From the NCBI GenBank assembly GCA_040437565.1, contig JBDOQK010000048.1, positions 62,001 to 126,000 of the forward strand: DNA of 64,000 bases. Reading direction: 5' to 3'. The notes under the pieces were generated by a model. The model saw only the letters and a program-made list of their open reading frames with translations. It did no database searches and was not told where the DNA came from. The translations under genes and the position numbers were made by a program. The DNA comes from Albugo candida (lineage: Eukaryota > Oomycota > Peronosporomycetes > Albuginales). Below, piece after piece: positions 24,901 to 34,010 of the stretch (the first letter of the stretch is position 1; each line of letters opens with the position of its first letter).

Positions 24901-26303
24901 GCATAATCACCGCTCGTGGTGCTATGATTAGCTTCTGGATCGAAAACGTAGTGCATACCATTTCCTATACAGCAGCAGTTGCGCTCTGCTCCTGATTCGG
25001 TAATAGAACTGTCTTCCAAAAAAATCTCTGTTTTNNNNNNNNNNNNNNNNNNNNNNNNNNNNNNNNNNNNNNNNNNNNNNNNNNNNNNNNNNNNNNNNNN
25101 NNNNNNNNNNNNNNNNNNNNNNNNNNNNNNNNNNTTGGTTTGCATAGCTTTTGCATTCGGAATCTGGAATGTGATTACGTCAAGCTGTTGGCTCAAGTCT
25201 GAACCTGATAAAACTGTTGTGGCTTCTTCGTCTGCGCCTTGCAGGCCACCGATCGGAGAAAAACTAGTCGCTGTTTCACTCCTCATATGATTCCGTAGAC
25301 TTCTTCCAGTCTGTGTGGTCAAAATTAGAGATGTAGTGCTATTCTTTCCCACTTCATCAATATCTATCACATTAAATACACGTTTTTGTATCCCTATCGA
25401 TCCACTTTGCAAGTCTAGACCCAGCAATGGCGCTGATTTACCCTCTGGACCGTTTGTAGAGACAACGCCAACGATATGACCACAAACAGACGAGCTATGA
25501 AGATTCTGAACAGGTTTGCCATCGATCAAACCACAATCAGACCAAGTGCGTATATTTTGCCCTCGCCGGAAGTGATCTAGCGAATACGAGGTGCATCTAA
25601 GTAATGTTGCATTTCTCACCACTTGTCTTGGTTGTGTAGCTAGGAAGGGAAAGATTGAGGATCGCTGATAGATGCTTAGCAGCTCACATGCGTTGCGACA
25701 ATCAGCGCAAGTCAAATCGAAGATCCTAAGTCCGTCGACCATCTTGCTATCCTGTCTGCCAGCTTCGTATGCATAATCACCGCTCGTGGTGCTATGATTA
25801 GCTTCTGGATCGAAAACGTAGTGCATACCATTTCCTATACAGCAGCAGTTGCGCTCTGCTCCTGATTCGGTAATAGAACTGTCTTCCAAAAAAATCTCTG
25901 TTTTAAATTCTCGCAAGAGTTTGCCAAGTTGGAATCGGATATCGGTACAGCGACTGTTTTCCCTGTTTTTTCCGTCAATGAGCCCACTTAAATATGCAGT
26001 AATAGCGACGCTCGAACGAGACCAAAGTAAAACACACACATTGGAGCCGCGACAAACCTTTGTATCCGCAAAAATATTACCACCCAGACTAGGAGAAAAT
26101 CCTAAAAGCTCATGGCCATGCTTTACAGTAGTGCACCAGTCCGTATAATTATTTCTCTCTCGGTGAGCATTATTCCAACACTCAGAATTGTTTACCAGTA
26201 AGAACACGCATTCAGATGGTACAGAATCATCATCTATGATTAAGAATGATATGCAGAAAGCTGATAGCGTGCTTAGATACCATATGAAAAGCAAATGAAT
26301 CAT
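1..26303 (-). CDS. Giant secreted IPT/TIG-repeat protein, open at the left edge
   Basis: This gene begins at the ATG at 26303 and continues past position 1. A GTG three codons upstream is also in frame, but the ATG directly precedes a hydrophobic signal peptide (about 20 residues, ending near AFC). The N-terminal 390 residues are Cys-containing with no domain I recognise. From about 24200 to 7000 there are more than twenty IPT/TIG (Ig-like, plexin/transcription-factor type) repeats, recognisable by the pattern I.P..G...GG..+.+.G..F and a later C.F/C.SPP. The stretch from about 6950 to 1 is dominated by a second repeated module. Many N-x-S/T sequons suggest glycosylation. Two introns are clear: 19715-19772 and 19356-19423. 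Five N gaps insert about 2.28 kb of duplicated sequence, so the real coding length here is about 7,900 residues. The frame also changes near 24242-24308 without a clean explanation, so a separate N-terminal gene is possible. A surface or cell-wall adhesion role is inference only. Confidence 0.85.
6361..6716. repeat. Assembly gap A with duplicated flanks
   Basis: The 100 Ns at 6489-6588 are flanked by identical 128-bp copies, 6361-6488 and 6589-6716. The extra 228 bp is a multiple of three, so the giant gene stays in frame but gains 76 false codons. Confidence 0.95.
8798..9645. repeat. Assembly gap B with duplicated flanks
   Basis: The 100 Ns at 9172-9271 are flanked by identical 374-bp copies, 8798-9171 and 9272-9645. 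The extra 474 bp keeps the giant gene in frame and adds 158 false codons. Confidence 0.95.
13493..13936. repeat. Assembly gap C with duplicated flanks
   Basis: The 100 Ns at 13665-13764 are flanked by identical 172-bp copies, 13493-13664 and 13765-13936. The extra 272 bp is not a multiple of three, so reading through it creates a false stop at 13425. Confidence 0.95.
17175..17952. repeat. Assembly gap D with duplicated flanks
   Basis: The 100 Ns at 17514-17613 are flanked by identical 339-bp copies, 17175-17513 and 17614-17952. The extra 439 bp shifts the frame, which splits the giant gene artificially at about 17464-17633. Confidence 0.95.
19356..19423 (-). other. Intron of the giant gene (68 bp)
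   Basis: The donor GTACGC follows the codons for F-L plus one base. The acceptor TTAG restores the frame as V-Q-E-A-I, which joins an IPT domain on each side. The upstream exon frame would otherwise end within about 30 codons. Confidence 0.8.
19715..19772 (-). other. Intron of the giant gene (58 bp)
   Basis: The donor GTAATG follows E-Y-R plus one base. The acceptor GTTTAG joins to A-S-P-I-V-E-D-I-S-P, the typical start of the next IPT unit. Reading on instead leads to a stop at 19672. Confidence 0.82.
24242..24308 (-). other. Unresolved frame change (intron or error) in the giant gene
   Basis: The N-terminal frame ends at a stop at 24258, while the IPT frame starts in a different phase just downstream. 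The interval has intron-like parts: donor GTAATC, a branch-like TACTAAT and acceptor CACTCCAG. The donor is phase 0, however, and the acceptor would need phase 2, so splicing gives an immediate stop. A 10-bp inverted repeat (tgcaaaccaa with ttggtttgca) lies here, exactly at the end of the gap-flank duplication. A base error or a true gene boundary are both possible. Confidence 0.5.
24265..25904. repeat. Assembly gap E with duplicated flanks
   Basis: The 100 Ns at 25035-25134 are flanked by identical 770-bp copies, 24265-25034 and 25135-25904. The extra 870 bp is in frame, so about 257 N-terminal residues of the giant protein appear twice. Confidence 0.95.
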
Positions 26304-26494
26304 ATTGCGCACAAGCGACGAAAAGTCGCGAGGGACCTAACTCTACTTTTGTCTGGGCCATCAGTCGGCACACATTCGGTCATCAAACAAACCCGTGCTC
26401 ATTTTTCTCAACCCCGAGTCGATACCTGGAAAGCATCAGCGGAGATTTTTCGGGTAGAAACGACATAGCTCAAGATTAGTTGTAAGCACTGACG

Positions 26495-27455
26495 TCATTG
26501 ACTGTATGCGCCAGCAAGGGTAATGCTCGGGAAAAAATACGACTGCTCAGAGGTCTAATGCGCAGCATGCATAACATTAAGCGCTGTAAGAATTGTTTGT
26601 CTATACGTACCTGATCATCAATCCATGTCATTCCTCCTCGTTGCAGTAGCGTCAAGGCAATCATGGAGCGCTTCTCATCCCATTTAAGTTCTTTTGTTAT
26701 GAGAGACATATCGATCCTACCCCCAGTGGTTTGTGCGATTGCTAATATCGCTAAATGATCAGAATTGAGTTCAGTTGGCACTGTTACAATCTGGTAGCAA
26801 TGATCAGTGTTAGAGCAATAGATTGCAATCAACACGAGCACATACCATTGTTCTATCTTTCAACTCGATCAACTGGAAACCTTCACCCAGAATTCTAAGT
26901 TTATTTATTGCACGGCGGACGTCGTCATTCGATATGCGCTATGTAAGGGAAATTACGCATGGTGGATAATTTTGTCTCAGACTCACTTGTTTATTTTGAC
27001 CTCTTTTGATATGTAAAAAACGTAGCAAGTCCGACATCGTAATCAGTCCTCCATTTTTCGGCCTACCAACGTGCATTAGGCACGACTAGAGCTCGACTAA
27101 TGGGATGCTTTACGTTTCACCTTGTGATAATGCAGACTTCAATGATCTGGACTGCAAGCTCATAGTAGAACTCACCGAAGGAAAGCATCTCCGACCAAAA
27201 TCCTTTATTAGAAACCAGTGGATCGACTCCTATTTTAGAGCACATGATCTGAAAATGCTTTCGAAATTCGGGGTCCTTTTTTATGTCTTGTTTGTATCTT
27301 TGAGCAAAATCCTGTAGGTTTATACGAAACAGAGATAGTTGAGAATTGATGTGCGCTAATTTCGCTTCTGAAAATTGATCGGCAGCTTCTGTGTATTGCT
27401 TCACATTTTCCTGTTTCTTTCTCACTGCGGCAACACCAACACCTCTTCGTAGCAT
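26495..27455 (-). CDS. SNF8: SNF8/VPS22, ESCRT-II subunit
   Basis: This is the EAP30-family subunit of ESCRT-II, which sorts ubiquitinated membrane proteins into multivesicular endosomes. Five exons join as 27455-27121, 27062-26987, 26938-26846, 26790-26611 and 26554-26495, giving 247 residues (human SNF8 has 258). The introns are 58, 48, 55 and 56 bp, all GT-AG. The N terminus has the family MLRRGVG start, then the conserved F..M...IGVDPL....GFWSEML..G.FYYEL and IIEVC segment. The C-terminal winged-helix part shows [30 protein letters not shown] and the ending [15 protein letters not shown]. It lies 190 bp upstream of the giant gene on the same strand. The splice sites were chosen by matching conserved residues, and the total length is an exact codon multiple. 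Confidence 0.93.
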
Positions 27456-27608
27456 CCTGTAAGGTAGATAATTAGCCAATACCAGAAAGAGTATAAGTGT
27501 TTTTGAAACGTGACAAAAGCACAGGCTTAATCCTGGAACTAGGCACCCGTGAAGATGGCTACACACTTTCCTCAGAAAACGTATAGAGGATGTTACATTC
27601 CCACCTTG

Positions 27609-27866
27609 CTACAACAACACCCGCCAGTCGTCCCATCGTGTGTACTCTTCGTTCCACTGCCTTCCCAACAGAAGTGGTGCCGCAAATTCGATGAAGTTTT
27701 GAAGTGCAATATCGAGACCGATTGCCATCTCTACTTGACCTAGCTGCTTGGTGAAGAACAAGCCACAAATTCGTGAATCAAACGCCGCAACCAAAATATT
27801 ATGAAAATATTCGATTATATATATGTGTGCTTCTGAGCCTTCTAGACCCCTTGTGGGGTTCACCAT
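27609..27866 (-). other. Unidentified coding-like fragment upstream of SNF8
   Basis: An 85-codon open frame begins with ATG at 27866, directly after an AG that could be an acceptor. It contains a plausible protein-like stretch with FFTKQL and NFIEFAAPLLLGR. This weakly recalls the cytoplasmic loop between membrane helices of anoctamin/TMEM16 proteins, but no flanking helices are readable on either side. It may be a relic of a lost gene, an exon of something I cannot assemble, or chance. Confidence 0.25.
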
Positions 27867-27867
27867 C

Positions 27868-28547
27868 TACGACACTTTGCTACCCTTATTGCAAAAGCAT
27901 TCTGGGCAAATATTACGTGGTAAAGCAATTGAAAATCATAATTTGGCTGCATCAACTGAAGCAGTAGCGACATTGTGAGTTGCAAAGTCTCGAAGATGCC
28001 CCTGCAATTACGACTTTATCCTACTAGTCGTAGATGAATGTGGAAAGCACACCATTATAAACTGACCCCCCCCCAGTATGCCAGATTGAGCCCTATATGG
28101 GAAGGAACATAACGTGCAGTTCAGCAACAACAAAAAATACCACGTGTATTACGTCCCAAACGTGCTAGTAGATATTCATTCCATTGTGCTCAAAAAAGGC
28201 TAAGCGGTACGCACAATGTGAGTGAATGACATGATATTTACATGTTTGTGCTGATCCACAGCGCCTCTCAAGACTTCGGTCCTTCAGACGAGTGTGTGAT
28301 CAAATCTCTATCGTTCGTGTCAATTTGATCGTTTCAACCAAAATGATTCCCGTTTTGATTGACGAGAACTGTGACATACATATGACTTCAATATTAACAA
28401 TCATTCAGCACTTGCATACTTTAATGATCAATTGACGTTGCTGTGCCATTTGCGAAACTTTCCTACGTCATTCGTGTCAAAAAGTCTCATCATGAAGATT
28501 GGGAAGCTATGTAAACATTTGAGAAATCAGCAAAGTCTACGCGTCCG
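27868..28547. other. Gene-poor stretch with a possible Ty1/copia scrap
   Basis: I see no intact gene here. At about 28120-28202 on the plus strand a short frame reads YHVYYVPNVLVDIHSIVLKKG. This resembles the segment after the protease in Ty1/copia polyproteins (L.NVLYVP....N.+S...L...G). If real it is a broken fossil fragment of about 100 bp with no other parts recognisable. Confidence 0.2.
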
Positions 28548-29500
28548 GATTTACAGCAAAATACAGCGGAAGCGCTGTGAGGTCCATCCTGCATATACAA
28601 CAAGATTGAGCAGAAGAAGAGCTACGGCTAAATATTCAACTCTGTATGAATTATGTTTCAAGGATATTGACAAGCCAGCGTTGCAAAAATATCTGACATC
28701 AATCCTCCAAAGATTGGTTGTATCAGCTTCATAATCATAGCGTGCAGCCCCAAGTAGTCCCGAACTGAGCGCATCGCGAATGTGTCCAGAGAACGCACTC
28801 GTATCCTCCAAGATGGCTTGGGTTGTTTGAACTACAATCGCCCACCACCCGTCTCCACATGCCCGGGCAGTTGTATCCAGCTGGCATGATGCCTGAGCCG
28901 GAGCATACCGGGCCTGATACGCAATATGTTGCATCTCCTTGAACACTGATAGGTGTGCATTCAAAATCGAATTCAAATCCGAGTCCTTAATTAGGATAGC
29001 CGGAGTAAGGGTTGAAGGCACCCCTGATGGCTGATCGAATGGATTGTATTGCCCATAGATAGACAGAGTTGCTATAGGGGACCGTATAGGTGATGCAGGA
29101 TACTGAGTGTTTAACCAGTACCGTATGGATATGATCCAAAAGAATTTGCCATTTAGGGGGACAACATGGTTTGTGCTCCATATGGTGCAATTCCACTGAA
29201 TTCAGCGTTGCTGTCGGGTTCGGAGCTCACTTCTTCGAATTCCTTTGCCAGTGGCTGCGTTCGTTCACCCCCAATGGTGCAAAATAGCATGGCTGCTATT
29301 GCGCTGAAGCATAATATCCGACGAATGTCTATTGCAATAACTTTAGACATAAATAGTTTGAATTATGCATTCACTTTTTCAATAGCGCAAACTAATTCCA
29401 TCAAAAATCCAGATTATCTGTTTGTCGTGCAACGCGACATTTATACCTCCCATCTGTACGAATTGATGCCAATTTCGCATAGTGCAAGACACTTATAACT
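28548..29500 (-). pseudogene. Decayed copy of the secreted Cys-tail protein family
   Basis: This block is an inverted, diverged copy of the sequence at about 43070-44030, including upstream and downstream non-coding flanks. The coding part starts at ATG 29350 with a signal-peptide-like N terminus (RRILCFSAIAAMLFC) followed by an acidic stretch. The homologous C-terminal end (TWGCTL equivalent) falls near 28735. The frame is not continuous between the two ends, so the copy looks inactive. Its neighbours are a MITE and two transposon relics, which suggests a decayed repeat-rich island. Confidence 0.65.
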
Positions 29501-29527
29501 ATACCCTCAATTTTTAAAATATATCTA

Positions 29528-30342
29528 GGGTATTGACATCCCGACAACTTCTTTTTTAAATTACAACATGCCTAAAATTATACTTTCACAGCTTTATCGT
29601 TTTTGCAAAATACATAAATGTTTTTACACTTCAAGCTAATTACATTCATACACACCTTAAATTGGTGCTCCAACAACTTCAATCGGATATTATTTATGAT
29701 TGGCTAATACATTGAATGTTTTAACTGTGATAGGCTATTATATGTGACAATTTCCATTTGACTCTTAGCATTTGAGCATCGGACACAGGGAAATGCAGGG
29801 GCAGCAATTGGGGAAAATCGGCCATAACAAGCGGTCTTGCAGAATTCCGGCTACAAGGTTAGTTTCAGGACAAGCTTTAGTAAAAAATTAGATATTTTTC
29901 CTTCACAGAAGTTTTTCTTAACACATTTTCTTTTCGGCCGTTGAAATAGAATAACTTTTGCATATTTACGACGCATTATAGCTCAACAAACTGGCAATGA
30001 ACTGTCTATTACTGATGAGTGTTTAGCTCAGTTGCAGGTATCTGTATCTACAAGATTTAGCCTTAGACGTAGATGGCTTCTAGTAGTTATAAATGTAAAC
30101 TCATTTATTTTTCAAGAGTAGTGGGAGTAGTAATTCAACTAGGCATGACGTAATCTAAATTAAAAATAAATGTAATTTAAAATGTAATTTAAAATGTAAT
30201 TTAAAAAAATAGTTGTCGGGATATCAATACCCATTAATTATTGTCCCCAAAAAGTTGTGGGAGCAATAATCTAAGTAGGCATGATGTAATCTAAAATGAA
30301 AATAAATGCAATCAAAAAAAAGCTGTCGGGATATCAATACCC
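29528..30342. mobile_element. MITE-like element, 815 bp, TA target duplication
   Basis: Terminal inverted repeats of 21 bp differ at two positions: gggtattgacatcccgacaac at 29528-29548 and its complement at 30322-30342. Each end is bordered by TA (29526-29527 and 30343-30344), as in Tc1/mariner-type insertions. No transposase frame lies inside. The right end is duplicated: a unit with the same terminal 21 bp also ends at 30232, and both units share upstream sequence (gtgggagnan...aggcatgaNgtaatcta). Between them sits an 11-bp tandem repeat (about 30168-30200). Confidence 0.75.
30168..30200. repeat. Three copies of an 11-bp AT-rich unit
   Basis: The unit aaatgtaattt is repeated three times without change inside the right part of the MITE. 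Confidence 0.8.
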
Positions 30343-30494
30343 TATATCTATTTATAGATTTTTGGGGAAGGACTTCTGATTGGGACCAAAAACTCACGAA
30401 AATATCCCTGACAGACATTAGTGCTGAATTTTTGAGATTAATGTCGATAAAATAAAAATAAAATTCCAAGCCCGGCACTGGCCCTAAATCAGCC

Positions 30495-30958
30495 ATGCCA
30501 CGTCTTAAAAGCAAAGGAAGCACCTACGTGCGGCGTCAAAGGCAGCTACGGAAAAGAAGAGTCAGAAACTTGGAGCAGATGAGGATGTTCATGAACGAAA
30601 TGGCGAAACAATTTTCCTGAAAAGCAATGGTTCTTCTCATACAACCAGTGAACACGACAGTGAAAACAAAATAGAAAATGGCGTCGAAGATGCTGACACA
30701 GTCATTAACACCATAGAGAGAGCTGTTCTTCTAGTTCTGGACAACAGCAATCGCCCCCTGCGCTATGTTGAGAACTCGTTGCGTGCACGTAGACGCAAGA
30801 ACGCGATGCTGAAGAAGGCTGCAGAAGGCTCAAAACCATTAACATCGCACAGGCAGCCGAAGATAACGGTTGTAGAAGTTGTTGGAGAGGATGAGATTGA
30901 TGCGGAAAGCGAAGCGGGTGATGAAGCTGACAATGATGAGAATGGCGATGTACTGTAG
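30495..30958 (+). other. Basic-to-acidic ORF pair next to transposon relics
   Basis: Two overlapping frames look coding. From ATG 30495 a short frame gives a very basic peptide (MPRLKSKG...VRRQRQLRKRRV) and stops after about 40 codons. A second frame is open from 30509 to the stop at 30956-30958 (about 149 codons) without an early ATG. Its C-terminal third is strongly acidic (VVGEDEIDAESEAGDEAD). They could be one decayed protein read in two frames, perhaps an accessory gene of a neighbouring transposon. I do not recognise a family. Confidence 0.35.
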
Positions 30959-31068
30959 ATTACAAAAACTATACGTTATTTTTCTAAAATCCACACCAAT
31001 GAAATAAGATAAAGAGGACTATTTACCCATATAACTTTATGTTTCCGACTCCAAATAATTTGTGAAAT

Positions 31069-32090
31069 GTGAAGACACGTTGTTTAAGCACTAAGGAGAA
31101 AGCTACCATTGTCGGATTGCATCAGGCAGGTTCGAAACAGCGAAAAATCACTGCCCAAACAGGTTTCACCCAGTCAGCCATTTCGACAATTCTACAGAAC
31201 TGGCGTAGAATAGGTGCGGTGGAGGGCCCAAGGAACACCATCAAAGCTGTCAGAAAGGGACCGCATGTCTATTGGGCGCACTGTGATGCAGAATAGGCGG
31301 GCGCCACTAGCAGAAATCGCGAACAATGCGAATACTACGGCATTGCTAGGTACAATCCGTAGCGCCCTCCATGAATTGGGCTTCAAGAGCCGCATTGCCG
31401 CCAAGAAGCCTTTTTTGACGGATGAATACAAGGTTAAGAGATTGGAGTTTGCTCGGAAATACAAAAATTGGACAGCAGAGGACTAGAAGAAGGTGTTGTG
31501 TGGCGTCGCCTGGATGAATGAGTGTTTGGCGCCAACATTTAGGAGTGGACGGTCCTCATTGATGATGGGGTGCTTTTGCTGGTGAGAGGAGTATACAGAT
31601 GGTAATCATGCCACTTTAGCATCGCACTGCCACCGAATTTGTCAATCTGATCTATGACGCTGCACTTGGACCATGTATGGACGACCAGGATGACAAGAAA
31701 GGCCTCATTCTTATGGAGAATGGTTCACCAGTCCACCGGAGTAGTGCAGCAAAGACCGGGCGTGAAAGCGGTCGCTTGCAAAGCTAGAATGGACTTCCCA
31801 AAGTCCTGATTTCAACCCATCGAAAACCTGTGGTAGAATCTTGAAGATGCCGTCCAGAACCACGACAGGCCAAAAAACGTCGAAGAAATGGCTACCATAC
31901 TTGGTGAAGAATACGGCAAGGTATCCCTCGAGATGCTTCGATGCCTAGTAGATCAATGCCAAGGAGAATTGCTGCTGTTCTTGCTGCCAAGGGTGGATCA
32001 ACTCGCTGGTGAAGCCTCCCCAATGCCACGCACATTTTCGACGAACACTGCAATTTCTGCCTATAAATACTGCAGCAACGACTTTTAACA
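31069..32090 (+). mobile_element. Degenerate Tc1/mariner-type transposase
   Basis: The N-terminal helix-turn-helix of a Tc1-like transposase is readable from 31069 (LSTKEKATIVGLHQAG, then QTGFTQSAISTIL). A second frame follows from 31240 (LSERDRMSIGRTVMQN and LHELGFKSRIAAKKPFL), and C-terminal remains (W.SQSPDFNPS) lie near 31790-31830. The frame changes at least once and is closed by several stops, for example at 31297 and 31484, so the copy cannot encode an active enzyme. The orientation is plus. I could not find convincing terminal inverted repeats. Confidence 0.7.
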
Positions 32091-32242
32091 TAGTTCAATG
32101 TCAGTCCCGAGCATTTTTTTTAGATAAGTTTGGCTCTTTGATCATTAAAAATTGATTCTTTGTCAAGGTTGAAGCGATAAACTAACCCTCACATAAAAAA
32201 TAACTCATAATTTTCGTAGGCTACTGTACTGTACGTAGCCGT

Positions 32243-34010
32243 TTGTGGTCAGACGGGGCTCTCATCATGGTAATTGAGAAGCTCACCAAGCCGGCACAGA
32301 AGGGAAAAACGGAAAACCATGCGGCGCGTGCCTCTGCAATACTTGCATACTTTCGCTTAATAAAATGCGGAAGGAGAAGGATGGCCACCAGCTCCCTTAT
32401 AGCAGATGCAGCTGGAAAGGGGGTATATTACGCTAAATTAATTCGTACATGGTCCTTCGCCTTCCTGGAGAAGGTTCTCTTCCTGAATTGAGGCAAGGAA
32501 AGCATGCCAAACGAAAACAAATCCTTCATGATGAAGATTGTATTTTGCCTTTGCAACAGTACCTTCGTGAAAATAAATTCAACGTGGAAACATACGAATA
32601 CTAAGATCCTTGTGGGATTGGGTTATGATCCTTCGCCAACAATATATGAGAGAACAATGATGCGCTGGCTGAATGCCTTCAACATCAAGTACCTTGAGGT
32701 TTAAAAGGGCATCTATATTGATGGGCATGAAAGGGAAGACGTCTATACATACCGCCATGAATTCCTCGAAAAAATGGAGGAGCTAGTACCTCAGATATCT
32801 ATCATCGCACCAAAAGGGGAAGATCGCGAAGGCGAAATAATGTCGCCATCAGCCAAAATTCGACCACTTCTTTTGGTTATCACATCCATGTCAAAGCGCT
32901 CTCCGCCAATGATAGTTTGAAACGCCTTTGTCTGCCGGATGGTGAACAGCCATTGCGTAAGAAAAGTGAAGGAAGAAGTATTTATGTGAGCAAATTCTTG
33001 TGCCCAATTTCAGGACATCTGGCATTGAATGAAGAAAAACGAGCGCGGTTTCCTGCACTACCAGAAAAAGCATGTGTGATTATGCACCCTGGTGTCCAGC
33101 ACGATGTTTGGTGGAAATCAAAGTTTTTCCGACAACGCTCTTCGTGCAAATCGAATGAAACTTAGTCCAGGTGGAAAATGTCCCCCCATGCGGTGGACAA
33201 CCTGGGGCGATGGAGTTCATCAGGATATGACTTTCCCAGAGGATTATGCAGACAAAGACCTTCGTGGAAAACCAAAGGGCATCAAAATTGTTCTTGATGA
33301 CTCGGTCTTTGGCGTGCAGGACTAACGCTTGACTGTCGTGGAAAGTGTCGTCTGGTGTTGCAAAACTGCTGCGCAAGAAAAATTACAGCAAACCAGCGCG
33401 ATTTCCTGCAACAGATGTGCATGTTGGAGGAACTGTTGCTAATACCGCACGGAATGGGAAATTGCTTCACTGAAGGGACGGAAAAATAGAAGCATGTATA
33501 TTATTCATGACTGTTAGTTTGTCTTTCCACGGCCTTCGTTAATTACGAAACCACCGCGTCGGGACAGTCCCAGCGGAAGGTATACGAAACCACTATTTAG
33601 ATCTTTGGATCTTTTCACCAAAACGTCCGGCGGATGGCAATGTGGAATCGTTACTTTTCAACAGGAGCTGATTAGGAGTTCTGCCCACATGATTATATTC
33701 TACCCAAAGTTTCATTGCAAACTTGATTTTATTGAGAACTTTTGGGGTGCTGCCAAACGATACGCTCGTAAAAATTGCAATTTTTCCTGGGTTGGACTGA
33801 AAGATGGTCATAAATGCATTGAAATAGGTAACTCTGGATGAGATACGCTACCACTGCCGAAAAGGCACAACGATACATGGACGTTTATCGCAAAGGTATA
33901 AGCCGCAAAGACGCGGAATATGCGGTCAAGAAAGACCGTTCGCACCGACGTGTTCCGAACTCCATCCTGTTGGCATAAAATGCCTTGTAGCATGATATTG
34001 GATATGTATC
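32243..34010 (+). mobile_element. Degenerate DDE transposon of the fungal/oomycete large Tc1-like type
   Basis: Several frames carry pieces of one transposase in order. GLGYDPSPTIYERTMMRWLNAF lies near 32620-32690 (pattern shortened here), then KGIYIDGHEREDVYTYRHEF at 32705-32770. Next come FSDNALRANRMKLSPGGK near 33130-33175, LRGKPKGIKIVLDD near 33255-33300, and the catalytic C-terminal YPKFHCKLDFIENFWGAAKR near 33700-33765. This order matches the DDE family described in many basidiomycetes and arbuscular fungi, with DGHER and the FHCELNPIE(Y/F)FWG block. The equivalent here reads DFIENFWG. Frame changes and stops between the blocks show it is inactive. It sits just downstream of the Tc1-like relic on the same strand. 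Confidence 0.72.

Noticed and set aside
24258-26303. A protein with an exact internal repeat of about 257 residues
   Set aside because: The repeat equals the 770-bp flank duplication around gap E and is an assembly artefact, not a protein repeat.
26555-26610. A longer C terminus for SNF8 by reading through the last intron
   Set aside because: Splicing GTACGT to CATTAG gives the conserved [15 protein letters not shown] ending, while read-through gives an unrelated tail.
31192-31464. Minus-strand frame opposite the Tc1-like relic
   Set aside because: It is antisense to clear transposase sequence.
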